Below, piece by piece: positions 12,105 to 23,518 of a DNA stretch of 64,000 nt. The stretch is taken from the NCBI GenBank assembly GCA_029204225.1, contig CM055096.1, positions 36,183,073 through 36,247,072 on the forward strand. Reading direction: 5' to 3'. Within the stretch, counting starts at the first letter, position 1, and every line of letters begins with the position of its first letter. Under the pieces are notes generated by a model. The model was not told the DNA's origin and made no database searches. It saw only the letters and a list, made by a program, of their open reading frames with translations. Source of the stretch: Diphasiastrum complanatum (Eukaryota; Streptophyta; Lycopodiopsida; Lycopodiales; Lycopodiaceae). A program made the translations under genes and the position numbers.

Positions 12105-12587
12105 ATGAAAGAACTAATTGCAGTGGAAGCATGCTTTGAAGATCTAGATTCCTACTTCCTCTATATACCAGCCATGGAGTTCCTCCTCAATTACCAAGAC
12201 TGTGAACTACGACCTTCTACAAGTCATCGACAAAGAACACAGTGGCCAATAATACCAAGATCCTTCGACACATATGGGATGATCTGTGATACCCTTCAGA
12301 AGTTTGCAATTACTGCACAAAATCATAAAGAAGACATCATCAGACTAAGTGACTTTTATGCGAAATGGCTACGAGAATGGTTATTATTGCCATGGGGAAC
12401 ATCAAATAGACCTACCAACCTGAAATTAAGACAAAGGTGGTGTAACCCCAATGAGCCTCTGGAGGAAGGATATGATTTAGTGCTTTATCTTAAGGTCATG
12501 GATAGATCAACCAAGGAGTGTAAAACATTGAATAAGATGTTCCAACATCAATTCCTGGAAGGAGCTATACCCCACATTCATCGATGA
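12105..12587 (+). CDS. Unrecognised 160-residue ORF downstream of gypsy pol
   Basis: The ORF begins at ATG 12,105 and has protein-like composition, with no low complexity, many Trp and Leu residues, and segments such as DFYAKWLREWLLLPWG and EGYDLVLYLKVMDRS. I recognise no domain. With the coiled-coil ORF 150 bp upstream it may form a single decayed extra gene of the gypsy element, as some Tat-lineage plant elements carry extra ORFs outside gag-pol. That link rests only on position. It could equally be a captured host fragment. Confidence 0.35.
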   Translation: MKELIAVEACFEDLDSYFLYIPAMEFLLNYQDCELRPSTSHRQRTQWPIIPRSFDTYGMICDTLQKFAITAQNHKEDIIRLSDFYAKWLREWLLLPWGTSNRPTNLKLRQRWCNPNEPLEEGYDLVLYLKVMDRSTKECKTLNKMFQHQFLEGAIPHIHR

Positions 12588-13470
12588 CAACAAAGCATTA
12601 ATCTACGGAAAGATAGGAAAGACCTTAGCTAGAACACAAGCTTGCAGGCAGGCCTATGCGTAGCAATGGAGAGAAATGTACTATGAGAATGTATATTTTG
12701 TTGAAAAAAAAGGGGTTTTTCTTTTAATCCCTCAAGTGAGAGCTTAGATGAAGATCCATTGGATATGACATGTAAATAATGTAAATAAAAGTCTAGAATA
12801 GTTGTGTTTTGGATAGATCATCACTTGTATCATTCTTTTAGTCCTAGACCTTTTAGAAAAGAAAAAAAGAGTTAGTTGTTTTCAATCCACTAGTCAGGAT
12901 TACTTCTGGGTTTATCACATCTCCTCGATGTTCAAAGCTTTTCTTGATAAACTTAGAGACAAAAGTCTTTGATTAATTCTATGACCTTTTGAAAAAAAAC
13001 AAAAAAAAATTATGTTCAAAAGAGAGGAGTTATTCTAGAAATCGAGTAGGATTAGAAATTTTCAATTAGTCCCAATCTTTGAAAAAAAAAAGACTTTTTT
13101 GATCAAACAACTTTTAGGGAGATAGGAAGTTAGGATGTAAAAGCCACTGGAAGAGTAACTTTAAACACTCTTTCATTAACAGCAGACATGTACACTCCAG
13201 TTGAGGTCTATCCATCAAATGCATTTACGACAATCGACACTTTAGACGCTATTCTGAGAAATTGCATTCATGTTTTTACAACATACACTCCTGAATTGCG
13301 TATGCATTCCACCTTATGCATGGGTCTTAAATTGGGCATTTTTCTAAAATTGCTGGGAGTGGGTGCATAAAGCCAATTAGGATCACTGGTGGGTTGGATT
13401 GTAGGAATTTCAAAGAGCAAATCAAATCTAGAATCTAAAAAATCATGGAGCAGATGCTGAAAGAACCACT
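12588..13470. other. Unassigned AT-rich interval
   Basis: No gene is recognised. Several short A runs (12,700, 12,860, 13,000, 13,085) interrupt otherwise unremarkable sequence. This may be the 3' end of the gypsy element, but no LTR boundary could be fixed. Confidence 0.25.
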
Positions 13471-13534
13471 TGAAAATTGTTGTTGAGTGTCCAAGGAAGA
13501 GCTGAAAATTGTTGTTGAGTGTCCAAGGAAGAGC
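13471..13534. repeat. Perfect 32 bp tandem duplication
   Basis: The unit beginning tgaaaattgttgttgagtgt is present twice without mismatch, at 13,471-13,502 and 13,503-13,534. Identity implies a recent slippage or duplication. Confidence 0.95.
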
Positions 13535-14030
13535 TGATCGTAAGCATAAGACCATCTGGGTTCTTGGTGTGGGAACCACACCCCCAGTGGATATCGCCAT
13601 GTTAGCCAATTTTGTGTCATGAAAAATCGGACTTGACTTATGACAATTTTTAAATTTTTTATGAGAAAATCGGGTTAAAATGGCCGATATTGTTCATGCC
13701 CAATAATAGCTAGAGTAGAATTTTTAAATTTCTATAAATATTTTTTTCAGTAAATTAGAAGTATGTAACAACACTTTCAAATGGCATTAAGTTAATAAAA
13801 GACCATAGTGCGTTTTGATTTCACCTGCCGACTAAGGAAATCTCAGTCACGGGGCATAGCATCAATGGCAGTATCACTATCAAACAGTTCAAAGAAATCG
13901 AAAATGGGTATAAAAACCAGCAACTTGAGCAAAACCATCAACAAGGTACTTCAGGCAGTTTATTTTCTACCAAAATCAGTCATCCATAGAGTACACGCTT
14001 AGGAAATTTGGACATGACCGTCAAAAAACA
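13535..14030. other. Unassigned interval
   Basis: Nothing recognisable apart from a short inverted repeat tgtgggaaccaca near 13,569. Open frames at 13,808-14,002 (+) have no known motif. Confidence 0.25.
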
Positions 14031-15867
14031 AGGTAAATGAGACCTCCAACGCACCATCACTATTGTTAGGTGCCCATAATCCTTGAGCAACCATGATCGC
14101 GACTATCTGGACATCGTCTGAGCTATGGATGAAATTATCAGGCTCCATAATCAAAGAGATCCTTGAATTATTGTTGTTTTTCAACGTATAATCTGAAGCA
14201 ATCGTTCTAGAGAAAGCCTTATGCCAAGACTAAGGTATGAAGGAGCGACATCAGTGTTGCTATTAACCATCAGTGAACCTTTGGTGTCTCTACAATATTT
14301 CAAACCATCACTGTTGTCAGCTTCTCATGCATGCTATTTGGGCGATGGTTGAGGATGATGAGTGCAGCTCAGAGCTCTATCGATATATCTACTTATAGAT
14401 TTATAGCTAACATTCCTAAGCCAGCATAGATCTTGAGATATTGATCATGACTGAACTTTATGAGCATACCTGAGTTCCTTCAACGTGGTTGAGCGCTGCT
14501 CTCTAACTGTGTGTCGAGAGCTGCTTTCTGAAGTCTGTTGTGGAGGATTAATTCTAAGATACCAAGATTGCCCACTTTGGAGCTCAGACCATCGCTGGCT
14601 CAACTTCTGTGGATGAGGAACTAAACCAACGTTGTATCAATTACTTAATCAATCCAGCAATACTCTCATTTCTGTTTTGGATAACGTGAAGACTAAATCG
14701 CAGCTATGAAGACTCTCTGATGCCCACACTTGACAAAGGTGTGGAGCTTTCCAACTCTTACATTTGATATGTAAGCGATGATCGTGGAACCAAAGTTGCT
14801 ATGATACCACTAACCTCGGAGACTTGTTAAGCTGTAACAGGACTCATCGATGGATGAACACTAATTCATCCAAATTTCTAAACGCATATAAACACTCTTT
14901 CACCTAGATTTGGAGCGTTGGTACACGTTGCCTTATCAGTACTCTCTGTGTCAATAACACTCTGATCATGAATGCTGCGTTGACATAGCTATGTAGCTGT
15001 CTGAGTACACAAGCTATCTTCTTGAGCGCAACTAAGAATCAGAGGTCATGATGGTTTTGTGTCATCTGTTGTATCAGATTTTGTTGTCCCTTCATAACCT
15101 TTCACACTGTACAACGTGTGAACGCATATGTTATCTGAGTGCTTGCCACATTTCCTAAGCTGAGTACAGGTCTGAGATCAAGAACGATGATAGAAGTTGA
15201 GCGAAATAATGAGCCTTCATCGCTGAATAGTCTAGCAATAGAAATTTCCAGCACTCACAATTGATTACCACCATCGTTGCCTAGGAGGAGTATGATCAAC
15301 ATCGCTGCCTTTCTATAAGGATTTTGAACAAAGTGAATACAAGCTCAAGTAGAGGTGTTTCTGAGCACTGACCTCTAGGCATTGTAGAAGAGTGAGCACA
15401 ACCACCTAAGAGAACTAAGAGCTGTTGTCATGTCTGCATGATGGTTTGAGCATTGATCTCTGAGTTTCCAGTTAGTTGTTACCTAAGCAAAGGCAAAACA
15501 CTTCTCCATGCCTACTTCTGATCAAGAGCGAAATTCCGGTGTCTACTAGCCACTGATCTAAGCACTGCCATCTTAACGTGGATAGTTATAGTTTTGAGAA
15601 CCAGTTCAGAGATAAAAATCATTTGTTTATACGATGCTTTCTGACTGGAGAACTGAATTGAGTACGTTTGGAGACCACGTGTTGCATCTCGAATAAACTG
15701 CTATCAGTTGTGTGAAGATCTAAGTAAAGATCTGAGCCTGTCATGGCTGCCTCTAACTAGTTTACAGATCACCAACGTCGTCAAAGGAATCATCATTGCC
15801 TCAAAATCCTTGAAGCTGAGTGTTATGGCTAACCGAGTCAGAAGCAAAGAAGAGTTGCCTCGCTGCG
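14031..15867. repeat. 1.84 kb non-coding repeat R, copy 1
   Basis: This block is about 95% identical by eye to 44,264-46,218 in the same orientation, 30.2 kb away. Both begin near gacctccaacgcaccatcac and end at gagttgcctcgctgcg, after which the flanks differ. Neither copy has a significant open frame. A possible clue is tgataccacta at about 14,798, whose complement resembles a degraded Met-tRNA primer binding site, so the block may be part LTR, part leader of a minus-strand retroelement. The other copy carries an extra 100 bp near its left end. Confidence 0.85.
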
Positions 15868-16527
15868 GACTTGTCAGAGTACTGAATCACACCTCTTACT
15901 TATAGTAGATGTATATGCTTGCTGTCTACTTATGAACCAGTACCAAGACGTGATGCAGTTCTACATGGAATTCTACCTGTGAACTATTATCTGTACTCCT
16001 GAGTGATAGCAGTTCTACAACCACAACCCGTGACTGAGATTTCTCTGGTTAAGCATTTGGTGACTCAACACTCTGATGGTACGTACATCTTTTCTATACT
16101 TTCCAGCGTTATGTTTTTGTGTGAATTAATGTGCATGCAATCTGATCATGTCAATGTATATAATATCACAAGTTTTCCATGATACAGATTAAGAATGATC
16201 GTTTGCATCTATGCTGACTTAATAGCAGAAATGTTAAGATGATTATAATTGCAAACCTTTGTTGACTATCATTTCTCTGTCTATTAACATGATGAGTAGG
16301 AGCTAATTGAAGAGAGAAAAAAAAACAAAAAAGAGATTAAAAAAACAACAAAAAAGAGAAACTAAAAAGAGAGGATACAAAATGTGTTATGTATAAAAAT
16401 TTTCAGTTTCAAGTTAATTTTGCTTATGTTTAGAAATTCAAACCTGATCATTGGTGTTAAGATGTATATTGTACGACATTTTGATAAGTATTGTTGTTGT
16501 ATAGTTGATAATTACCGTCATTAATAT
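15868..16527. other. Unassigned interval
   Basis: No gene is recognised. The first 200 bases continue in the style of repeat R but have no partner in the second copy. An A-rich tract with aaaaaacaaaaaagag units lies at 16,310-16,375. Confidence 0.25.
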
Positions 16528-17877
16528 TTAATGCTTTGACATTGTGAATATGTTTTCACTAAAGCTGCGAAACCAACTCCCTTGGAATACAGAGGGAAGG
16601 TCATCTAAATGTCTATACGAAGCGGAATATCCCCTGTAGCTTGGAATCAACCCCATATATTTTGAATTCCCAAGTGTTAGGTTTCCATTTATATGCAAGA
16701 TTGTTGTTCTTGCAAAATTTGGACGCATATAATACCATTTTACGTATGACAGTTTTTAGCCCATTAGCGCCACTTAGCAAGATATTTTCATAGCATTTGG
16801 AGATGTTAGTAGATCTCATAGAAGTAATTTTATTTGGCACATTAAGATAAAATTCAGTGGATGAGTTGCATTGCCAAAATAGGTTGGTATCCACATTTAG
16901 GTAACTCTGGTATGAATGTGCCTTAAGGCCTGCACCCTCCATGAGGAGAGGCTACAGAATACCAAGAGCTCCAGAAAGGAATGTGGCCACCTTTGAAAAG
17001 TAGTAGTCATGTGCATTTGTAATCCATCTGAAGGTGTTTTTATGTGCTTTCAAAGTACAAAGTAAGAAAGGTAACTAATCTTTTCCTATCAGATAATCCG
17101 GTATCATATCAGTAAAGGTATGTTTAATAATTACCATAGCATTATTAATGATATTGCTACCATCCGTTGGAAAAGGGGCAAAGTCATGACTCGATAGTCT
17201 TTGTAAAGCCAGATTTCTAACCAAGTTTATGCACATGAAACAAGGGCTATGTTGGGCCTTATCCACCCCATTAACATATAGATTGGTAGTAATCCAATCA
17301 CGTTCATCAACAACATTCTTTAAATTGTTCCTTGTCATGCTATTAGCATGCAGCCGTTTAGTTTTTCTTAAAAAGTTTGTTACAACATGTTTACAAATGA
17401 GGGCATGTTCCATAATGTAGTCATCATCAATGTTCTGATATGTAGGTGAAAAGCTTAGCCAATTTAAACCATCCATGGTAAAGTTCCAAAGCAAGCTCAT
17501 TAATATTTGATTGTCGTAAAGGGATATGATTAAGTCCTTTGTTTAGGTAGTTCCTTAAAACCTTGTTATAATATTTTTAGTGTCCATAGAAACACACGTC
17601 CAAAATTTTCATTGATAAACCCTTTAAAGCATTTAGTATTCAAGCAAATACAAGGAGGAATATCATCAATATTGAAATCGCAAAAGACATGGAAAGGCTT
17701 GTTCCATTCTTGCTTCAAGTGCGGAAAATAAATCCAACCAAACACAATTTGCTCAAAGATTTCATCAATATGACCAGAAATATGAGGTAAAGTCAAAGCA
17801 TCTATTTTACTACCGTAAATGCAAAAACATCTTCTCTTTGTCTTTTCTAAGCACAAGTCGTCGCCTCCCAATCGCAC
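16528..17877 (-). pseudogene. Decayed reverse transcriptase-like ORF of unusual type
   Basis: Three minus-strand open segments in different frames read in order. 17,877-17,566 ends with a CICLNTKCF cysteine pair and a GRVFLWTL segment. 17,500-17,075 (141 residues) has VNGVDKAQHSPCFMC at residues 76-90, which resembles the N-terminal ADKG-type motif of some non-LTR and Penelope-like RTs. The gap between frames, at about 17,020-17,066, encodes LKAHKNTFRWIT, which resembles RT motifs 1-2. 16,942-16,613 has STNISKCYENI at residues 44-54, which resembles RT motif A with the catalytic Asp replaced by Asn. Motif C (xDD) is missing, because the frame is lost beyond 16,600. This is neither copia nor gypsy RT. 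The match is by motif pattern only. Confidence 0.4.
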
Positions 17878-19343
17878 TGACCTCCAGTACTCTTATTTTT
17901 TCTATTTCTTCCTGTACATGGATCAATCACGGTAAAAATTTAGCTTTCTGATAGGAAGATCTCCTTTGCCTTCATTGCTTTGCCTCTCATTGCCTGTACT
18001 TGGAAAGTATTTCCGCTTTTTGTTGTTGCTACTGCATGTTATGACCGAACTTGGATTATTCAGATTGAAGGATCCCATCTTTGTATACATATTCTAGAAG
18101 TATTTATCCTGTAAGGTAGAAAAAGCTGGGCTTTTAAGAAGACATTCAATTTCTCAGATATTCTCGGCATCACCAAGATGTGCAAGGAGCTTAGTAGTAG
18201 GGTTATTGGAAAGTTCTATGGCAGCATCAATCATATGTTGTCTGATAAAAAGAAAGGTGATATGGCCTTTGACAACATCTCTAGCAAGTTTATGCAGCCA
18301 AAGGAAAAAACATTAAGTTGATTTTGAAAAGAGGCACCAGGGAAAAACTTGGCAAGGTTGTTCATTATGTACCAGATAGCGTGGTCAAACCAAATAATAG
18401 AGGAATTGTTTTTTTCATTTTTCACTGCATCTGCACTTGAAGAAAGGCCTTTTTCAGTTCTAAATTCTAACTTGATGTAGGCTTATCATATTGAAACCAG
18501 TTTCAAAGTGGCCTCTAGTTCTAGCCTAGGTTTGCTCAGAAGGACATCTCGAGGGTTCAAATTTGCTCATTTTTATAACATTATCAAAGGCAATAGGAGT
18601 GTCACGAGGGATGCTTATGCAAGGAGGCAAGCTTACAGGCTTGAACCTCTATATTAGGAAGTAGATTTAAACTCAATAGTGTGACAAGGTACCAAAGGTA
18701 CTTGGCAACTCTTGGCTTGACATAACTCAAAGGCAGAAAGATTATCAACTTTCCAAATCTCTTGAGAAAAGGACTCTAGTTGGGAAGCACTATCTTCATC
18801 AAGGTCATTAGTAAAGATCAAAGGGTGAGGAGAGATAGGTGATTCAATATGAGTAGGGATATCAACAGTAATGGCACCATTTTCTTTTTCCAAACAAGTA
18901 AAAATCTTCTGAATATGCGTACTATAGAAAATCTCTTCAACAGAAATACGTTCGACATTGTTAGAGAGATCAACATAGATTTTTTCAACCATGCTAAGAG
19001 TGTCCTTCTTTTTAATAAATTCCAAATAGATATTGATCCAATCCATGGTGGTCATCAAATCAACCAGGCAAAAGATTTTATCATGAGGACCTGCAATACT
19101 ACAAGTAGCTATATCATAAGAGGTAATAAGTTTGTGAACTTCAATAGCTTTCCTCATGCAGCAAATAATAGTCTGAACAAAGGGGTTAGATGGAGGAAGG
19201 GGCTCCCTATAACCAAGAGCAACTACGTCATGAAACCATCCTGTGGACTACATCATAAAATAGACCTTGTTAGCCATAAAATACAAGTGAAGGTGAAGGT
19301 AAGGTACTACCCTGGCCAAAAGGTAGTCGGGTTTACATCTTAA
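17878..19343 (-). pseudogene. Upstream part of the RT-like ORF chain, unrecognised
   Basis: Minus-strand open segments at 19,157-18,654 (167 residues, starting MRKAIEVHKLITSYD) and 18,425-18,231 (64 residues) precede the RT-like segment, read in the same direction and have similar AT-rich codon use, so they may be its N-terminal region. The larger segment has an acidic stretch (FTNDLDEDSASQLESFSQE) and no known domain. Stops and frameshifts separate all pieces. An overlapping + strand frame (18,849-19,343) is probably a shadow. Confidence 0.3.
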
Positions 19344-20414
19344 AAAGATGTAGAGAAACAATAGCAAAATTTCATAGTCCCTCTTGACAAGTCAAGACCA
19401 AACCCTTTGAACCCTTCAATTCATAGCATACCAGGTAAAAATACAGCCATAAAAAGTCTTACAGTACAAAGTACCATAAAGCAAAGCAAATTTTAGGACA
19501 CCCAGCTGTTACAAGCCACCATCTCACAAAACAAAACCGCACAAGTTAGTTACGTGAGGAAGACATGTGTCGTAGCTGAGCATCAGTTGTTATCCATGTC
19601 TGAAACAAGATTCGCTACTTTATCAACAAGAATGCAAATTCAAGTGACATGTCCAATCTTCTCTATCATGCAACTTATACTTAGCAATACACTCTGCCCT
19701 TTTTACGAACCGTATCAGGGCAGAAACCATACTGATTAGCATAAGGGTCAAGATAATGTATTTTTAAAAAACTTTATCATTTTTTATGTAAGAAGCTAAT
19801 TTTTTAAATGCACAATTAAAACGAGCCATGACTTTAGCATTAGTGTTAGGTACTAGGGTAGATTTGGGCCATGCTAGCCCCAAGGACCTCCCAAGAAGGT
19901 AGTCAGGAGTCCAAGTACCTTGCGGCTTGGGCAAATCCATGCGATACACACCTACCATAGTCAGACCCAGAAAACAGAAATACAGCCCACCTCCAATTGC
20001 CATTTTACGTTTTATAACTTTGTGCCTTGCATATATTATGTTCAACTCCACTCTCATATGACTCGAGCAAGAAACGTAAGCTTGTAGGAATCATATATAT
20101 GTAACCATTCATTCTTACCATCTCTACATGTCTATGCTGCGTCATATTTGCATTTTTAAAAAATCCAACACATCATATAGGTGTAAAATACATAGCTTCA
20201 TACCTGGACTGCGAGCTACCCATCTTCAGTGTTAAAGCGAGATCCTCTTATGTACTAATGATCTCAAACCGAAAGAACCAGATTAATGCTTGTAGCATTC
20301 TTATAATACTTATCACATTCCCAAAACAATAAATGAATCAGTCAAGCGTGAATCATCAAAAGAGGTATAAAGAATTATCACGTTATAATTTGTAAATAAC
20401 AATCTCATTATTCT
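19344..20414. other. Unassigned interval
   Basis: No gene is recognised. A 97-codon minus frame (20,057-19,764) has no familiar motif. The right end joins directly to a copia RT fragment. Confidence 0.25.
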
Positions 20415-21066
20415 CATAATTTATGTAGATGATATTATCTTGAGTGGAAATTGCACGAAACTTGTTGATGAGACAGAAAGTGCATTACATAGTGAATTTA
20501 AAATGCAAGATCTAGGTGAGCTTCACTACATCTTAGGCCTAGAAGTAGATCTTTGTTAAGATCGTGCATTTATTAGTCAATCTAGATATGATCTTTCTAT
20601 GATTAAGAAATTTCATATGGAAAATTGATACTCCCATGGAGCATGTTGTAAAAGATCCTATCAAAGGGAATGAAAGATCCTTCGAGGACATCACCTTTTA
20701 CATTAGTCTTATTGGCTCCCTTATATGGTTGACAATCATTAGGATGGATTTGAGCTTTAGTGTGCATAAATTGAGTCAATTCATGCAAGATCCAAAGGTT
20801 TGTCATTGGAAATCAGCCAAAAGGATCCTGAGATATGTATCTTCCACACTTGATTATAGACTATTCTATAAAAGTGAAGATCTATCAATGGTTGCCTACT
20901 CGGATTTGGACTTTGCAAGTGAGAAGGTGGATAGGAAGTCCACTAGTGCTTTTACTATCTTTATTGGAGACAATATTGTGTCTTGGTTATCCAAGAAACA
21001 AGATACTATTTCTCAGTTATCCTCATGTGAAGCCGAGTACAAGGCCCTTACAACCACATTAGGGGA
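20415..21066 (+). pseudogene. Ty1/copia RT end and RNase H fragment
   Basis: The RT catalytic box reads YVDDIILSG at 20,422-20,448, followed by SEFKMQDLGELHYILGLEV, the conserved copia RT segment. Stops and a frameshift intervene near 20,560-20,640. RNase H then runs in another frame with SLIWLTIIRMDLSFSVHKLS, VAYSDLDFASEKVDRKSTS and QLSSCEAEYKAL, keeping the catalytic Asp and Glu positions. The frame becomes unrecognisable after ALTTTLGDI at 21,066, so the element is truncated before its polypurine tract and LTR. Gag and integrase are absent upstream. Confidence 0.85.
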
Positions 21067-22038
21067 TATTAGAACTCAAAATGGGCCCTTTGTCAAGATG
21101 ATATTTTTTACTTCCACACTTTCAACGCTTATGTGTCCCAATGAATGGTGTCCATCTGTGACGAACTGTAATAGTGGCTGACGGACGAAAATTGTATTTA
21201 AAATTCCCGGCCAAATTTTTGTGAATCTCAAATATCCCGCCGGGCAGAACAAACAATTGTGATTGGACCACAGCTATTGCCCGAATACTCTTATGCTGCC
21301 CGTCTTTGTACACTCGAGGTTGATTTGACGTCAATAGTCATAAACTGTAGTTAACTAATCCTTGTAGTTTAGGAACTTCTTGTCATTCATAGGTATACCT
21401 CTCATTCTCTTCATTCCATATCTTATTTTGGATTGTCAATGGAATCAATATTTGTAATGAAAAAAATGCAGAAGATTAATCGATACCACGAATATATAGA
21501 AAATATCAATGGATCTTGATGTATCCCTCTGCAAAAGGCTCATTTTGGAAAAGACAAAGATCGGATAACATATATAGAAGCTCTTGGAAAGGCAAGATAA
21601 TGGATTTCAAAGTATCACCTATCAGTCAATCTATCACGAAAGTTTTAGTTAAACATGCTTATCACAATGAGCTCAACATTCATGATTTGAATCCAAATGA
21701 TAGAAGAAAATGCAATTGTAAGTTTTCAGATTTAATTTTTTTAGAGTTAGCATTTTCTTTAAATTCTATTTTTCTTGTGAATATCGGATCAACGTGCAGA
21801 AGGTTATAATAAAATCTACAACGAAAACAAGTGTCGTCGAACCGATATCCAAAAAATATTGTTTGAATATCGGATCAGTGCGTATGATTTGAAAAGAAAC
21901 CAAGCAATAACTACAAGGGCGCATCGAATCGATATTAAAAAATTTTTACCTTTGCATCAACCATTTTCAGCTTCGTATATGATATTGCATGTAACACTGG
22001 AAAGAGTTCCAGTATTTTCTGGATATGGCTCCTGGCAA

Positions 22039-22040
<2 letters not shown>
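21067..22040. other. Unassigned interval
   Basis: No gene is recognised. The word atatcggatca recurs at about 21,780 and 21,869, and a related form appears near 23,530, the only internal repetition noticed. A 97-codon frame (21,516-21,809, +) lacks known motifs. Confidence 0.25.

Positions 22041-22121
<81 letters not shown>
22041..22121. repeat. (TG)40 microsatellite
   Basis: This is an uninterrupted TG run of about 80 bases. Cys-Val and Thr-His repeat proteins read through it are artefacts. Confidence 0.98.
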
Positions 22122-22125
<4 letters not shown>

Positions 22126-22513
22126 GAGTTCATCTTTAAACAAACTAGATTACACACACCCTCATCATTGACATATAAGGACAACACATATAAGCTCCAA
22201 TGATCACTGCAATTAGAAAACAATAAATTTATGAGAATGAATGTGAAATCAAAATTCATATAAAAAATTCAACTCAATAAAATCTGATAGAAATACATTT
22301 ACTTTGTTATGTATGGGAGCACGAAAATTGGAGTTCCCAGTCTGACGTATTGGAGCATATCATGTAGACTTTTGAAATCAGAAAAATCAAAAGCAGCCAT
22401 GAATCGAAGCAGAAACAATGCTACATCTATAAACAGTGGGGTCTGGAAAAACTCCATCCAGTACTGAATTGCCCCCCCTCCTACATTGTCCCCTAGCATT
22501 TTATCCCTACTTT
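22122..22513. other. Interval downstream of the H3-like frame
   Basis: On the minus strand, 22,499-22,299 is open (66 codons, MLGDNVGGGAIQYWMEFF and so on) and starts 15 bases after the H3-like frame stops, in another register. It could be a frameshifted continuation of the same protein. Nothing else is recognised. Confidence 0.25.
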
Positions 22514-23518
22514 CTACTTACCTGTGTCTAATTTAGAATGGGGAAGACCAACATTGGTCTTCGGCATCTTAAAACTATATAGAGGACCTAAAGCTTTAAG
22601 ATATGTATTTAACAATTGGTCATACTGTACATATTGAGGAGTATTTACAAAGGCAAGTGCAGGGGGTGAAGGAAGTAATACAGATATACCAATAAAAGAA
22701 TTGTCATTCAAAATTGATTCGACCTTTAAAATTACAAAATCATCTAAATCTTTTCCTGAAACAGGAGGTGGGGAACTAATATTTGTGATGATAGGAGGAG
22801 ACGGAGATTTTGAAGGAGGAGGAGATTTATTAGGAGAGGAAGATTTAGGAGGAGGAGATGGAAATTGAGTTCTAGGAGGAGAAGAAAGAGACTTAGGAGG
22901 AGATTGGTAAGCAGTTAGAATCTCATGCAGAGGAGAAGGCTTTGAAAATTCCCTCGCTTTATTAGGAGGGTCATGAGACCTCCTCTTCTTTGAAACAGTC
23001 CCGCTCTGTACTCGAAAAACAAGCCGGGATGGTTGAGATTTCTTTCGTTTTTTTTTCTCTGCATCTTGTTTTGGAGGAGAGGAAGGAGCTGGTCTAAAGT
23101 ACTCTACAAATTTGTCATATGTGTCCCGTAGCCTGAACACAATGTTGAAATCCTTGGGCATGATGGTCACCCTCTTGGCATGGACAGCTGCAACAACACT
23201 ATTTGAAAAAAATTTCACTTGGAAATCCTCATATGCAGTGTGCAGCGCCTCAATTGCCGTTACAGTTCATCTCACATCTGCAAATCAACTTCTTGTAACC
23301 TGTCTGATGGATCTCTGTATGTAAGCTTTCAAAATCAGAAGATTATTGGTCTTCTGTAGCTTCCGAATATCCTTCAGCTAGGGAGGGTCTCTTCATCTGC
23401 CCCTTGGCCTAAGAGGAGGTGGTGGTGGACGAGGCGGTGGTGGTGGATTTCCCTGACCTCCTCCTGTGATTGGGATTCCACCAGGGTGGATTCATGTTGT
23501 TTGCTTAGTCTGCGCCTT
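22514..23518 (-). pseudogene. Histone H3-like ORF with long C-terminal extension, five stops
   Basis: A single minus-strand register of 334 codons begins AQTKQT near 23,515, like the ARTKQT start of histone H3. A proline-rich tail (GNPPPPPRPPPPPLRPRGR) replaces the usual H3 tail. From 23,377 it follows the H3 fold: LKDIRKLQKTNNLLILKAY, then TAIEALHTAYED, then AVHAKRVTIMPKD at 23,188-23,150. The distance from the end of alpha-N to KRV is 47 residues, as in canonical H3, with no gap. After RLRDTYDKFVEYFRP a Ser/Pro/Lys-rich region (KKKRKKSQPSR, SPPPKSSSPNKSPPPSKSP) and a hydrophobic end follow to the stop at 22,514. In-frame stops lie at 23,492, 23,393, 23,378, 23,285 and 23,267 (four TGA, one TAG), all explainable by C-to-T change. 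The fold assignment is from sequence; any role is unknown. Confidence 0.7.

Noticed and set aside
13188-13609. Gag of a minus-strand element linked to repeat R
   Set aside because: The open frames 13,268-13,609 contain no gag motif, so repeat R could not be tied to coding sequence.
21957-22259. Thr-His and Cys-Val repeat ORFs
   Set aside because: They are produced by the TG microsatellite.
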